From assembly GCA_047639615.1 (NCBI GenBank), contig JBLIOL010000051.1:1-21749 (forward strand): 21,749 bases of DNA, written 5' to 3'. Positions 14,267 through 20,606 of the stretch are shown piece after piece. Each line of letters opens with the position of its first letter. The stretch's first letter is position 1. This DNA comes from CAYWNK01 sp047639615. Its GTDB lineage: Bacteria; Planctomycetota; UBA1135; GCA-002686595. The notes under the pieces were generated by a model that worked only from the letters and a program-made list of their open reading frames with translations, did not search any database and had not been told where the DNA came from. Made by a program: the position numbers and the translations under genes.

Positions 14267-15907
14267 AGGTACGCGTATGCGTTTGCGCAGTTCGCCCATG
14301 ACCTCGTAGGGCGTCTCGGCGGCGTCGTACATGCGCACGAAGCGCGCCTCCTCCTCCGTCTTGCCCATGCGCATGGGATCCACCCAAGCCGGGGGCATCG
14401 TCTGGTAGAGAAGACGAGCGCGCACGGTGTGCTCTTCGCCGGCACCCTGGGGTAGCTCCAGGTCGAAGTGCACAAGGTCCGAGCCCGCGACGAAATCTTG
14501 GTCGCCATCCGTGCCCTTGGAACCGGTGCGTTCCGCATGCGGGCCGTCCGCCTTCCAGCCCCTGGGCAGCAGGCGATTGTCTTTGAGGCTGGTGGCCATA
14601 GTGGCCACGCGCGTGGTGGGCACGCCCTCTGCGTTGAGCGCGATGCGTTCCCAGACCTGTACCTGGGCGCCGCTTGTGATGCGCTGCTCGTGGGGGAGCC
14701 GTAGGGCTTGCGCTTGAGGCACGATGCGGCCGCGCTCGTCGGGCACGCCGCTGCTGAACCAGCTCTCGCCATTCGCTTCCACGTCCACCTCAAGCCACAT
14801 GCGGCGCGACGGGTATCCGGTGGGCAGCTTGTGCCCGGTGAGGTTGCTCACGCGCAGGGAGAATTGCAGTCGTCCCCCTTCAAGCTTGGACTCAAGCATC
14901 TCCAGTTGTGCGCTGCGACCGGCCAATTGGTCGCGGGTCGCTGCCGCCATGAGCTCGTAGGATTTCTTAGGCGCGCGCGCACCGAGCTCCTCACGGTTGT
15001 CGCCAAGGATGTCGAGCAGCAACGCATTGCCACCGACGAAGCGATGAGTGCGCACCTCAGGGCGATCCTCCAGGAACCCGAAGTCGCCACCCATGGGGTT
15101 GTGGGCGATGCGCATGGAACCCACGTCGGGCATGTGGCAAGCCTGGCAGGAGCGCGTGTTTTCGGTGACGCCGGTCTCCTCGTAGGAGAACTCGCTGTTG
15201 CGCCACTCCAGATAGGAGGACTGCTCCAGGAAGGGATCGGCGCCGGGCGCGTGGTGCGTCTCGAGCGTGTGGCAGCTGCCGCACAGGCTGGACTGCACCA
15301 TGTGCGGACCAAAGGTTGGTTCGTAGCCTGTGTTCATCAGCATTGGACCGGTGAAGGGCTCCGGGTAAGGACCGAACATGCGCGCCTCCATGGAGGTGGG
15401 CAGGTTGCCATTGAAGCTGGACTCGTCGCCCAGGCCTTCAGCGCCGGTGCGGTGGCAGACCGTGCACGACACGCCGTCGATGGCCTGGTCGTCTTCGAGC
15501 AATTCGGTGTAGCCCGGCAGCGGGCGATCCATCAGGCGCCGCTCGTGGTGTGCCATGGGCGCGTGGCACTTCACACAGGCCACCTCGAGTTCCGCGCGCG
15601 ACTCCTCGGGCGCAAGCGACAATTCACGGGCCAGCTGCGCGCGCCAGTAGGGGTCAATGAAACTGGAGGCCATCACGGTCGCTTCCCAAAGACCGTGGGG
15701 CGACACATCGGTGCCGTCGTCCAAGCGCAACGCTTCCGCATTCGGCGAAGCGTCATGGCACATGGCGCAGCGTTCCGCGGTGATGAACACACGCGGGATG
15801 ATGACTTCTTCGGCCTCCTCGTCCTGCGCTATAGCAGGCTGGACGAGTAGAGCGAGGAGCAGGGAGAGAGACTTGATTCGGTAGCTAAAGCTGCACATTC
15901 GGCCCAT
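14261..15907 (-). CDS. Secreted pentaheme cytochrome c with C-terminal beta domain, 548 aa
   Basis: Residues 1-27 form a signal peptide (cut after AIA). Five CXXCH heme c sites are present: CAMCH (47-51), CVKCH (111-115), CTVCH (148-152), CGSCH (209-213) and CQACH (254-258), with many further His residues as possible distal ligands. This spacing and the motifs DGVSCTVCHRTGAEG and SCQACHMPDV resemble the cytochrome c554/multiheme family. Residues about 335-505 form a heme-free beta domain starting with VSNLTGHKLPTGYPSRRMWLEV, a module often seen after such heme domains. No membrane anchor is visible after the signal peptide, so it should be a soluble periplasmic electron carrier or oxidoreductase; the substrate is unknown. 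Start ATG 15907 or 15898 are both possible. It lies 69 bases after the dihydroorotase stop. Confidence 0.9.
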   Translation of the reverse strand: MGRMCSFSYRIKSLSLLLALLVQPAIAQDEEAEEVIIPRVFITAERCAMCHDASPNAEALRLDDGTDVSPHGLWEATVMASSFIDPYWRAQLARELSLAPEESRAELEVACVKCHAPMAHHERRLMDRPLPGYTELLEDDQAIDGVSCTVCHRTGAEGLGDESSFNGNLPTSMEARMFGPYPEPFTGPMLMNTGYEPTFGPHMVQSSLCGSCHTLETHHAPGADPFLEQSSYLEWRNSEFSYEETGVTENTRSCQACHMPDVGSMRIAHNPMGGDFGFLEDRPEVRTHRFVGGNALLLDILGDNREELGARAPKKSYELMAAATRDQLAGRSAQLEMLESKLEGGRLQFSLRVSNLTGHKLPTGYPSRRMWLEVDVEANGESWFSSGVPDERGRIVPQAQALRLPHEQRITSGAQVQVWERIALNAEGVPTTRVATMATSLKDNRLLPRGWKADGPHAERTGSKGTDGDQDFVAGSDLVHFDLELPQGAGEEHTVRARLLYQTMPPAWVDPMRMGKTEEEARFVRMYDAAETPYEVMGELRKRIRVPR

Positions 15908-15976
15908 GGCTTACCAAGTGGAAGCGCCGTGGGGAATGGGTCTTGCGGCGTAGCTCACATCGAATCTACGGAGACC

Positions 15977-17335
15977 TTAAGCAAAGCCTAGGTGCTTGCC
16001 GCTTGGCGCGCCCTGGGGGCCACCTACGTCACCACTGTGTGTCCAGACCACTTGGCCGCGCAACACGGTTGCCACCGGCCAACCGGCGAGACGCTTGCCC
16101 ACGAAGGGGCTGCCGTTGGCGCGGCTTTGCAACCAGGCGAGGGGCAGGTCGATGGCGATATCGGGATCCACCAGGCAGAGGTTGCCTTCGATGGGGTTGG
16201 CGCTGGTGCTCACGGCAAGCGGGCCGCGACGCTGGATGCCATAGACCTTGGCCGGGCCGGTGACACACAGGCGCACGATGTCCTGGTGGCTGAGCCAGCC
16301 TTCCGCGACGGCGGTGAGCAGCAGGGGCAGGATGGTCTGCGTGCCGGCGATGCCGCTGGGGGAGTAGGGGTAGGGCTTGGCCTTCTCCTCGGCCGTGTGC
16401 GGTGCGTGGTCCGAGCCGATGCAGGTGACCGGGCCGGAGACCAGCGCTTCGCGTAGGGCGCGCTGGTGGCTGGCGTCGCGCACGGGCGGGTTCATCTGAG
16501 CCCAGGTGCCGTGCTCTTCGTAGCAATCAGGCGCGGCCAGGAAAATGTGGTTGGGGGTGGCTTCCACAGTCACCAAATCACCCAGGTCGCGCTCGCGCAC
16601 GATCTGAAGTTCATCTGCCGTGGATACGTGCAGCAGGTGCACCGGGCGGCCGGTCTTCTCGACCAGGTCCAGCAGGCGGTTGGTGGAACGCACGGCGGTT
16701 TCTACGTCGCGCACGTTCGGGTGTTCGCGCACGTGCGTGTCAGGCTTCATGGCCGCGTAGCGTTCCGAGAGCCGCGGGTCGTCTTCGGAGTGCACCGTGA
16801 CGCGCTTAGTACCGCTGCGCAGCACGCGCTCCAAGGTGGGGTCGTCGGGTACCAGCAGGCTGCCCGTGCTCGATCCCATGAAGACCTTCACGCCGGCGCA
16901 GCCGGGCAGGCCTTCCCACTCGCCGAGTTGATCCGCGTTCTCTGCGCTTGCGCCCAGGAAGAAAGCGTAGTCCACCACGCAGCGACCGGAGGCGCGCTCG
17001 AGCTTGTTCGCCAGGGCCTCCGGGTTAACCGTGGCCGGCGTGGTGTTCGGCATCTCGCAGAAGGCCGTCACGCCGCCGGCGGCTGCGCAGTGGGAACCCG
17101 ACTCGAGGTCCTCCTTGTGCTCGAGCCCGGGCTCGCGGAAGTGCACCTGCGGATCGATCAGGCCCGGGAAGACCAGCTTGCCCGTCGCATCCAAGCGCGG
17201 CGTGCCCTCGGGTGCATCCAAGTCTTTCCCGACGGCGGCCACCATGCCATCGAGCACCAACACATCGGCGCGGCCAGTGGAGTCAGGGCCAACCACCTGG
17301 CCCCCGTGAACGAGGAGATTCGAAGGGGTGCTCAT
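15977..17335 (-). CDS. pyrC: Dihydroorotase (type I), 452 aa
   Basis: It should close carbamoyl-aspartate to dihydroorotate in de novo pyrimidine synthesis in the cytoplasm. The start at 17335 (MSTPSNLLVH) is preferred over an upstream in-frame ATG because family homology begins here and AGGG precedes it. Amidohydrolase landmarks: DPQVHFREPG (61-70), EMPNT (94-98), GVKVFMGSSTG (148-158, with K150 the likely carboxylated lysine), HSED (182-185), HLLHVST (233-239), GSDHAPH (307-313) and SGIAGTQT (327-334). The first motif is Q-x-H rather than H-x-H; I recall the same DxQVHFREPG form in some bacterial dihydroorotases, so this is a subclass feature, not damage. Allantoinase or hydantoinase are less likely given HFREPG and FMGSSTG. 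It lies 56 bases after the HIT gene and has a candidate promoter there. Confidence 0.9.
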   Translation of the reverse strand: MSTPSNLLVHGGQVVGPDSTGRADVLVLDGMVAAVGKDLDAPEGTPRLDATGKLVFPGLIDPQVHFREPGLEHKEDLESGSHCAAAGGVTAFCEMPNTTPATVNPEALANKLERASGRCVVDYAFFLGASAENADQLGEWEGLPGCAGVKVFMGSSTGSLLVPDDPTLERVLRSGTKRVTVHSEDDPRLSERYAAMKPDTHVREHPNVRDVETAVRSTNRLLDLVEKTGRPVHLLHVSTADELQIVRERDLGDLVTVEATPNHIFLAAPDCYEEHGTWAQMNPPVRDASHQRALREALVSGPVTCIGSDHAPHTAEEKAKPYPYSPSGIAGTQTILPLLLTAVAEGWLSHQDIVRLCVTGPAKVYGIQRRGPLAVSTSANPIEGNLCLVDPDIAIDLPLAWLQSRANGSPFVGKRLAGWPVATVLRGQVVWTHSGDVGGPQGAPSGKHLGFA

Positions 17336-17342
17336 GCCCTGC

Positions 17343-17371
17343 AGGCTAACCCTGGGCACAGGTCGAGTCAC
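17343..17371 (-). promoter_or_regulatory. Candidate promoter of the dihydroorotase gene
   Basis: On the - strand GTGACT (17366-17371) and TAGCCT (17343-17348) are 17 bases apart, matching 4/6 and 3/6 of the housekeeping consensus. TAGCCT ends 7 bases before the ATG. The 7-bp inverted repeat CTAACCC (17346-17352) / GGGTTAG (17379-17385) brackets the region and could be an operator or the end of the HIT transcript. All are short matches. Confidence 0.3.
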
Positions 17372-17391
17372 CTCACTTGGGTTAGAACCGC

Positions 17392-17802
17392 CTAGAACTC
17401 CGCGCGGACCGCCGTAGCGAGGGCTTCACCGTCGTCGAGGGTGCCCGCTTGCCAATCGAGGCCCAGGCCTTGGCCGTCTAGGTGCGGGATGATGTGGAAG
17501 TGCACGTGGAAGACTGCCTGGTGGGCGGGGGCGCCGTTGTTTTGGAGCACGTTGTAGTGCTCGGCACCGGTGGCCTTGAGCACGGCGGCGGAGACTTTGA
17601 CCAGGGCCGCGCCCAGGGCGGCGCCGCTCTCGGCGGAGAGCTCGTGCAGGTGCGCCTTGCGCTCCTTGGGGATCAGCAGGGTGTGGCCGCGGGAGAGCGG
17701 CATGATGTCCAAGAAAGCGAGCACATGCTCGTTCTCGTAGACGCGGTGACAGGGGATTTCGCCGGCGAGGATGCGGTCGAAGATGGTGGGCTCGGTGCTC
17801 AT
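17392..17802 (-). CDS. HIT (histidine triad) family nucleotide-binding protein, 136 aa
   Basis: HIT proteins hydrolyse nucleoside phosphoramidates or dinucleoside polyphosphates in the cytoplasm. The start at 17802 (MSTEPTIFDRILAGEIPC) gives the normal family N-terminus and length. Hallmarks are TIFDRILAGEIPCHRVYEN, the LAFLDIMPLSRGHTLLIPK block, NNGAPAHQAVFHVHFHIIPH, and within it the H-V-H-F-H-I-I triad motif (HxHxHxx), whose central His is the nucleophile. The closest named group is the Hint-like branch, although the C-terminus (LDWQAGTLDDGEAL) is not distinctive. It begins 10 bases after the stop of the metal-binding lipoprotein gene, so it is probably the last gene of that operon, though I see no functional link. 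Confidence 0.92.
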   Translation of the reverse strand: MSTEPTIFDRILAGEIPCHRVYENEHVLAFLDIMPLSRGHTLLIPKERKAHLHELSAESGAALGAALVKVSAAVLKATGAEHYNVLQNNGAPAHQAVFHVHFHIIPHLDGQGLGLDWQAGTLDDGEALATAVRAEF

Positions 17803-17812
17803 GCTCGGTTGC

Positions 17813-18730
17813 TTACTTGAGAGCCTCTTGGAGGCGCGCAATGTTAGCGCGCTGCACATCGAGGTAGGTAGTGTTCGCGGTGCGCTGGGTATCGCTACGA
17901 ACCTCGGCGGGGCTGACGACTATGCTGCTAAGGCCTGTGGCGGACTGCACGGCGGCGGCGACGGCCGGCGTAGGCTCCGATTCCCAGAGCATGGCGGCGG
18001 GACTGTGGTCGGTCGTGGCCTGCCGCAGGGCGCCGAGTTGTTCCACGGTGGGCACTGCCTCGGGGTCCAAGTCGAAGTTGATCAGAGTCCAGCCGTGGCG
18101 CTTGGCCAGGTAGTCGTAGGCCGGGTGGGAGGCGAGCATAGCGCGGCCGTTGAGGCTCGTCGTAAGCGCCCGCCATTCCGCATGCAGCGTGTCCAGGTCG
18201 GCGGCGAGGCCGTCGAAATTCAATTCGATTACGGCTTGGGCTTCAGGGTTGTGGTCGATCCATGCGTCGCGGACGGCGCCCGCTTGGGCCTTGGCCAAGA
18301 GGGGATCGAGCCAGGTGTGCGGATCGACTCCCGAGTGGGAGTGATCGCCGCCGGGGCCGTGGCTGTGTTCCAGCTGCTCATGCTCGATCCAGTCCCGCTC
18401 GAAGACGCGTGCCGTGTGCAGTACGCGCGATAGCGGCAGGGTTACGCGCTCTGCCCAGGGTTCGAAGCCGGCGCCGTTGAGCACGATCAAGCTGGCCGTT
18501 TGCATGCTTGCCAGGGCAGCGCGGTTCGGGACCCAATGGATGGGATCCGTGCCCTCCGGAATCGGGCTCTGAACCGTGGCTTGATCTCCGAGGACGCGCT
18601 GGGCCAAGTATGCCACGGGCCAGGAGCTAGCCACCACGCTGCCGTCCTTGGAGGAGGCGGGCTGCGGTATGGGGGATTCTGCGCCGCAGGCGGAGAGGGC
18701 AAGAACAAGGAGTACGAAGAGGCGTTTCAA
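17813..18730 (-). CDS. ZnuA-like metal-binding lipoprotein (cluster A-I substrate-binding protein), 305 aa
   Basis: The start is TTG at 18730, overlapping the permease stop as TTGA; GGTG lies about 9 bases upstream. Residues 1-14 are a lipoprotein signal with lipobox LSAC and lipidated Cys15. The fold is ZnuA/TroA-like: ASSWPVAYLAQRVLGD, EGTDPIHWVPN (61-69), LIVLNGAGFEPWAERV, a His-rich loop (117-138 with H117, H122, H124, H130, H132, H138), DPHTWLDP, and SHPAYDYLAKRHGW (H202, H212). H65, H138, H202 and a C-terminal acidic residue (E250 or E252) are likely Zn(II) ligands. The first ligand motif reads DPIHW rather than DPHxY, so the His is shifted by one. No ZnuB/ZnuC accompanies it; instead it sits with a MacB-type ATPase and permease. 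The metal could also be Mn or Cu, but the His-rich loop favours zinc. Confidence 0.88.
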   Translation of the reverse strand: MKRLFVLLVLALSACGAESPIPQPASSKDGSVVASSWPVAYLAQRVLGDQATVQSPIPEGTDPIHWVPNRAALASMQTASLIVLNGAGFEPWAERVTLPLSRVLHTARVFERDWIEHEQLEHSHGPGGDHSHSGVDPHTWLDPLLAKAQAGAVRDAWIDHNPEAQAVIELNFDGLAADLDTLHAEWRALTTSLNGRAMLASHPAYDYLAKRHGWTLINFDLDPEAVPTVEQLGALRQATTDHSPAAMLWESEPTPAVAAAVQSATGLSSIVVSPAEVRSDTQRTANTTYLDVQRANIARLQEALK

Positions 18731-19899
18731 AGCAGGTTCACCAATCGGGGAGCAAGCAGTTGTGCGGCGCCCATCAGCAGCGCCGCGCCGACCGCCGCCA
18801 GGGCAAGGATCACGAGTACTTCGGAGGCGATCAGCGCGGGCAGGGTGCCCGCCGCGCAGCCGATGCGATCGAGGGTGCGCAACTCGGACTGGCGCATGCG
18901 CGTGGAGAGGGTCAGCACGAGACCGACCAGCAGCGCCGTGGCTGCCAGGAGGAAGGCGGTGGCGGAATCGAAGAGGCGCTTGGCTTGCAGCACGACCTCG
19001 AGCAACTCATCGACTACGGCGGCGGGCACGATCACGCGCCACTTGTCCTGGGCGTTGACGCGCGCCTTGAGCAGGGTCGCGGCCTTGGCGGTCTCTGGCC
19101 AGAGCAATACGGCCGAGAGCGGGCGCGTGCCGGGGTCGCCGTGCAGGTGAAAGTCCTCGAGCGTGGCCGGATCCACTTGGTTGTGCTCGAGCAGGGCGCC
19201 GGAGAGGGACAGGCGCTGATCGCCCTTGCCCAGCAACAGGTCCGGGTTGTCGGCCAGCGCGGCCTCGGCTTCTTGGTGCCCGTGGTAGAGGCCTTCGAGT
19301 ACCCAGGCGGTCTTCACGTCCACGAAAACAGCGGCGTCGTCGGGGCCGCTGGTGGGGGCGAAGACGCCGGCGATGGTGAGCTGCAGGGAGGAAGGCCGCA
19401 GCAGATTGTAGAGCTCGCTGGGGTCGCTGAAGAGCTGGTCGCCGGGACCTAGGCCGAGCTCCGCGGCGGCGGCCGCGCCCAGGGTGGCTTCGCCCAGCAT
19501 GAGCGGTGTGCTGCCGCTGGCGATGCGCAGCCCACGGTGCTCGAAGTACTCCGGTGTCGTACCTACCACGGGCTTGCCGCGCGCGCGGAAGCCCACGTGC
19601 ATGGGTGCGGCAACCACGCCGGGCTCGGAGGCCACGTCCTCGTAGGCCGACCAGGTCAAGGGCTCCAGCGGACCCGTGCGCCAGTAGAGCGTGGCGAGTA
19701 CCAGGTCGAAGCGATTGCCGCGCGGACCGAGTATCTGCGGTGTGGCTTGTGCGCGCGCGCGCAGGGCGGCGTCGTATTGGCCGAGCAGCAAGCTGGCCGC
19801 AATCGGCACGGCCATGGCTACGGCCAAGCTGCCCACGAGCAGGGCGCTGCGTAGGCGATGAAAGGCCAGGTGCTGGAGCGAGAGACGCAGGATATCCAT
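18727..19899 (-). CDS. FtsX/MacB-like ABC permease, 390 aa
   Basis: The start at 19899 (MDILRLSLQHLAFHRLRSALL) overlaps the ATPase stop by one base (TGATG). Helix 1 is about 18-39, followed by a ~270-residue periplasmic domain (FRARGKPVVGTTPEYFEHRGLRI, LGAAAAAELGLGPGDQL, LTIAGVFAPTSGPDDAAVFVD), helix 2 about 312-332 and helix 3 about 354-383. A cytoplasmic coupling stretch RMRQSELRTLDRIGC lies between helices 2 and 3, as in FtsX-family permeases. Canonical members have a fourth helix; here the protein ends at LVNLL seven residues after helix 3, so helix 4 is short or absent. Such permeases work by mechanotransmission across the membrane rather than as channels. The neighbouring genes point to a role in metal handling or in delivery of the lipoprotein. 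Confidence 0.85.
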   Translation of the reverse strand: MDILRLSLQHLAFHRLRSALLVGSLAVAMAVPIAASLLLGQYDAALRARAQATPQILGPRGNRFDLVLATLYWRTGPLEPLTWSAYEDVASEPGVVAAPMHVGFRARGKPVVGTTPEYFEHRGLRIASGSTPLMLGEATLGAAAAAELGLGPGDQLFSDPSELYNLLRPSSLQLTIAGVFAPTSGPDDAAVFVDVKTAWVLEGLYHGHQEAEAALADNPDLLLGKGDQRLSLSGALLEHNQVDPATLEDFHLHGDPGTRPLSAVLLWPETAKAATLLKARVNAQDKWRVIVPAAVVDELLEVVLQAKRLFDSATAFLLAATALLVGLVLTLSTRMRQSELRTLDRIGCAAGTLPALIASEVLVILALAAVGAALLMGAAQLLAPRLVNLL

Positions 19900-20606
19900 C
19901 AGGCCTGCTCTACTCCGGTGTTCACCCAACGGGACATGTCGATGGTGGTGTCGAACTCGTCCAGGCTGGCGTGGTCGTGGGTGACCACCAGCAGGGCGGT
20001 CTTGGCGGCGGCGCACTGCTCCAGAAGTAGGCTGCGTACCAGGGCGGCGTTGTGCGGGTCGAGGTTGCCCGTGGGTTCATCCGCAAGTACGAGGGCTGGC
20101 TGCGTGACGAGCGCGCGGCATAGGGCCAGGCGTTGGCGCTGGCCCTGGGAGAGCGTTCCGGGGCGGCGGGCTAGGACGTCCGCGATGCCGGTCGCTTGGG
20201 CCAGTGCGCGTCCGCGGGCACGCACCTCCTGCGTGAGCTTGAGCGCGCCCGTGATGCGGTAGGGCAGCAGCAGGTTGTCCTCGGCGCTGAGGTACTCGAG
20301 CAGCTCGAACTCTTGGAAGACGAGCCCGATGCTCGTCACGCGCCGTGCGCGACGCTGGGCGTCGGGGCGCGGGGAGAGGCGCTCGCCGGCAAGGCTGACC
20401 TGGCCGGCGTCCGGGCTGAGGATGCCCGCAGCCAGGTGCAGGAAGGTGGTCTTGCCGCAGCCGGAGGGGCCGATCAAGGCCGCTCGTTCGTGCACACCCA
20501 GGCTGAACTCCGGAACCTCCAAGCGGAAGCCCTGCGCACCGGGGTACGCGAAGCGCAGGTCCTGGATCTCCAGGGCGCTCTGGGGCTGGCTTTGGGCTTG
20601 GGTCAT
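19899..20606 (-). CDS. ABC transporter ATP-binding protein (LolD/MacB type), 235 aa
   Basis: The start at 20606 (MTQAQSQPQS) overlaps the upstream stop as ATGA, with GAGGA directly before it. The nucleotide-binding set is complete: Walker A GPSGCGKT (46-53), Q-loop VFQEFELLEY with Q98, signature LSQGQ (152-156, a conservative change from LSGGQ), Walker B LVLADEP (172-178) with D-loop NLD, and switch His210 in VVTHD. Length and DEPTGNLD fit the MacB/LolD/FtsE branch that partners FtsX-fold permeases, consistent with the permease gene immediately downstream. It would hydrolyse ATP at the inner face of the cytoplasmic membrane. It is not the ZnuC type normally found with a ZnuA-like protein. Confidence 0.93.
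   Translation of the reverse strand: MTQAQSQPQSALEIQDLRFAYPGAQGFRLEVPEFSLGVHERAALIGPSGCGKTTFLHLAAGILSPDAGQVSLAGERLSPRPDAQRRARRVTSIGLVFQEFELLEYLSAEDNLLLPYRITGALKLTQEVRARGRALAQATGIADVLARRPGTLSQGQRQRLALCRALVTQPALVLADEPTGNLDPHNAALVRSLLLEQCAAAKTALLVVTHDHASLDEFDTTIDMSRWVNTGVEQA

Noticed and set aside
14708..15850. 380-codon open frame on the + strand opposite the cytochrome gene
   Set aside because: It is antisense to a gene with five CXXCH motifs and a signal peptide; its translation is rich in His, Ala, Gly and Arg with no recognisable domain, as expected from GC-biased third positions of the real gene.
15977..17335. Inactivated dihydroorotase because the first motif is DPQVH instead of DxHxH
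   Set aside because: All other catalytic motifs are intact, and I recall the DxQVHFREPG form in other bacterial dihydroorotases, so it is treated as a subclass trait.
16466..17395. 309-codon open frame on the + strand opposite dihydroorotase
   Set aside because: The - strand frame carries every dihydroorotase motif. The + strand translation is compositionally odd and shows no fold or ribosome binding site.
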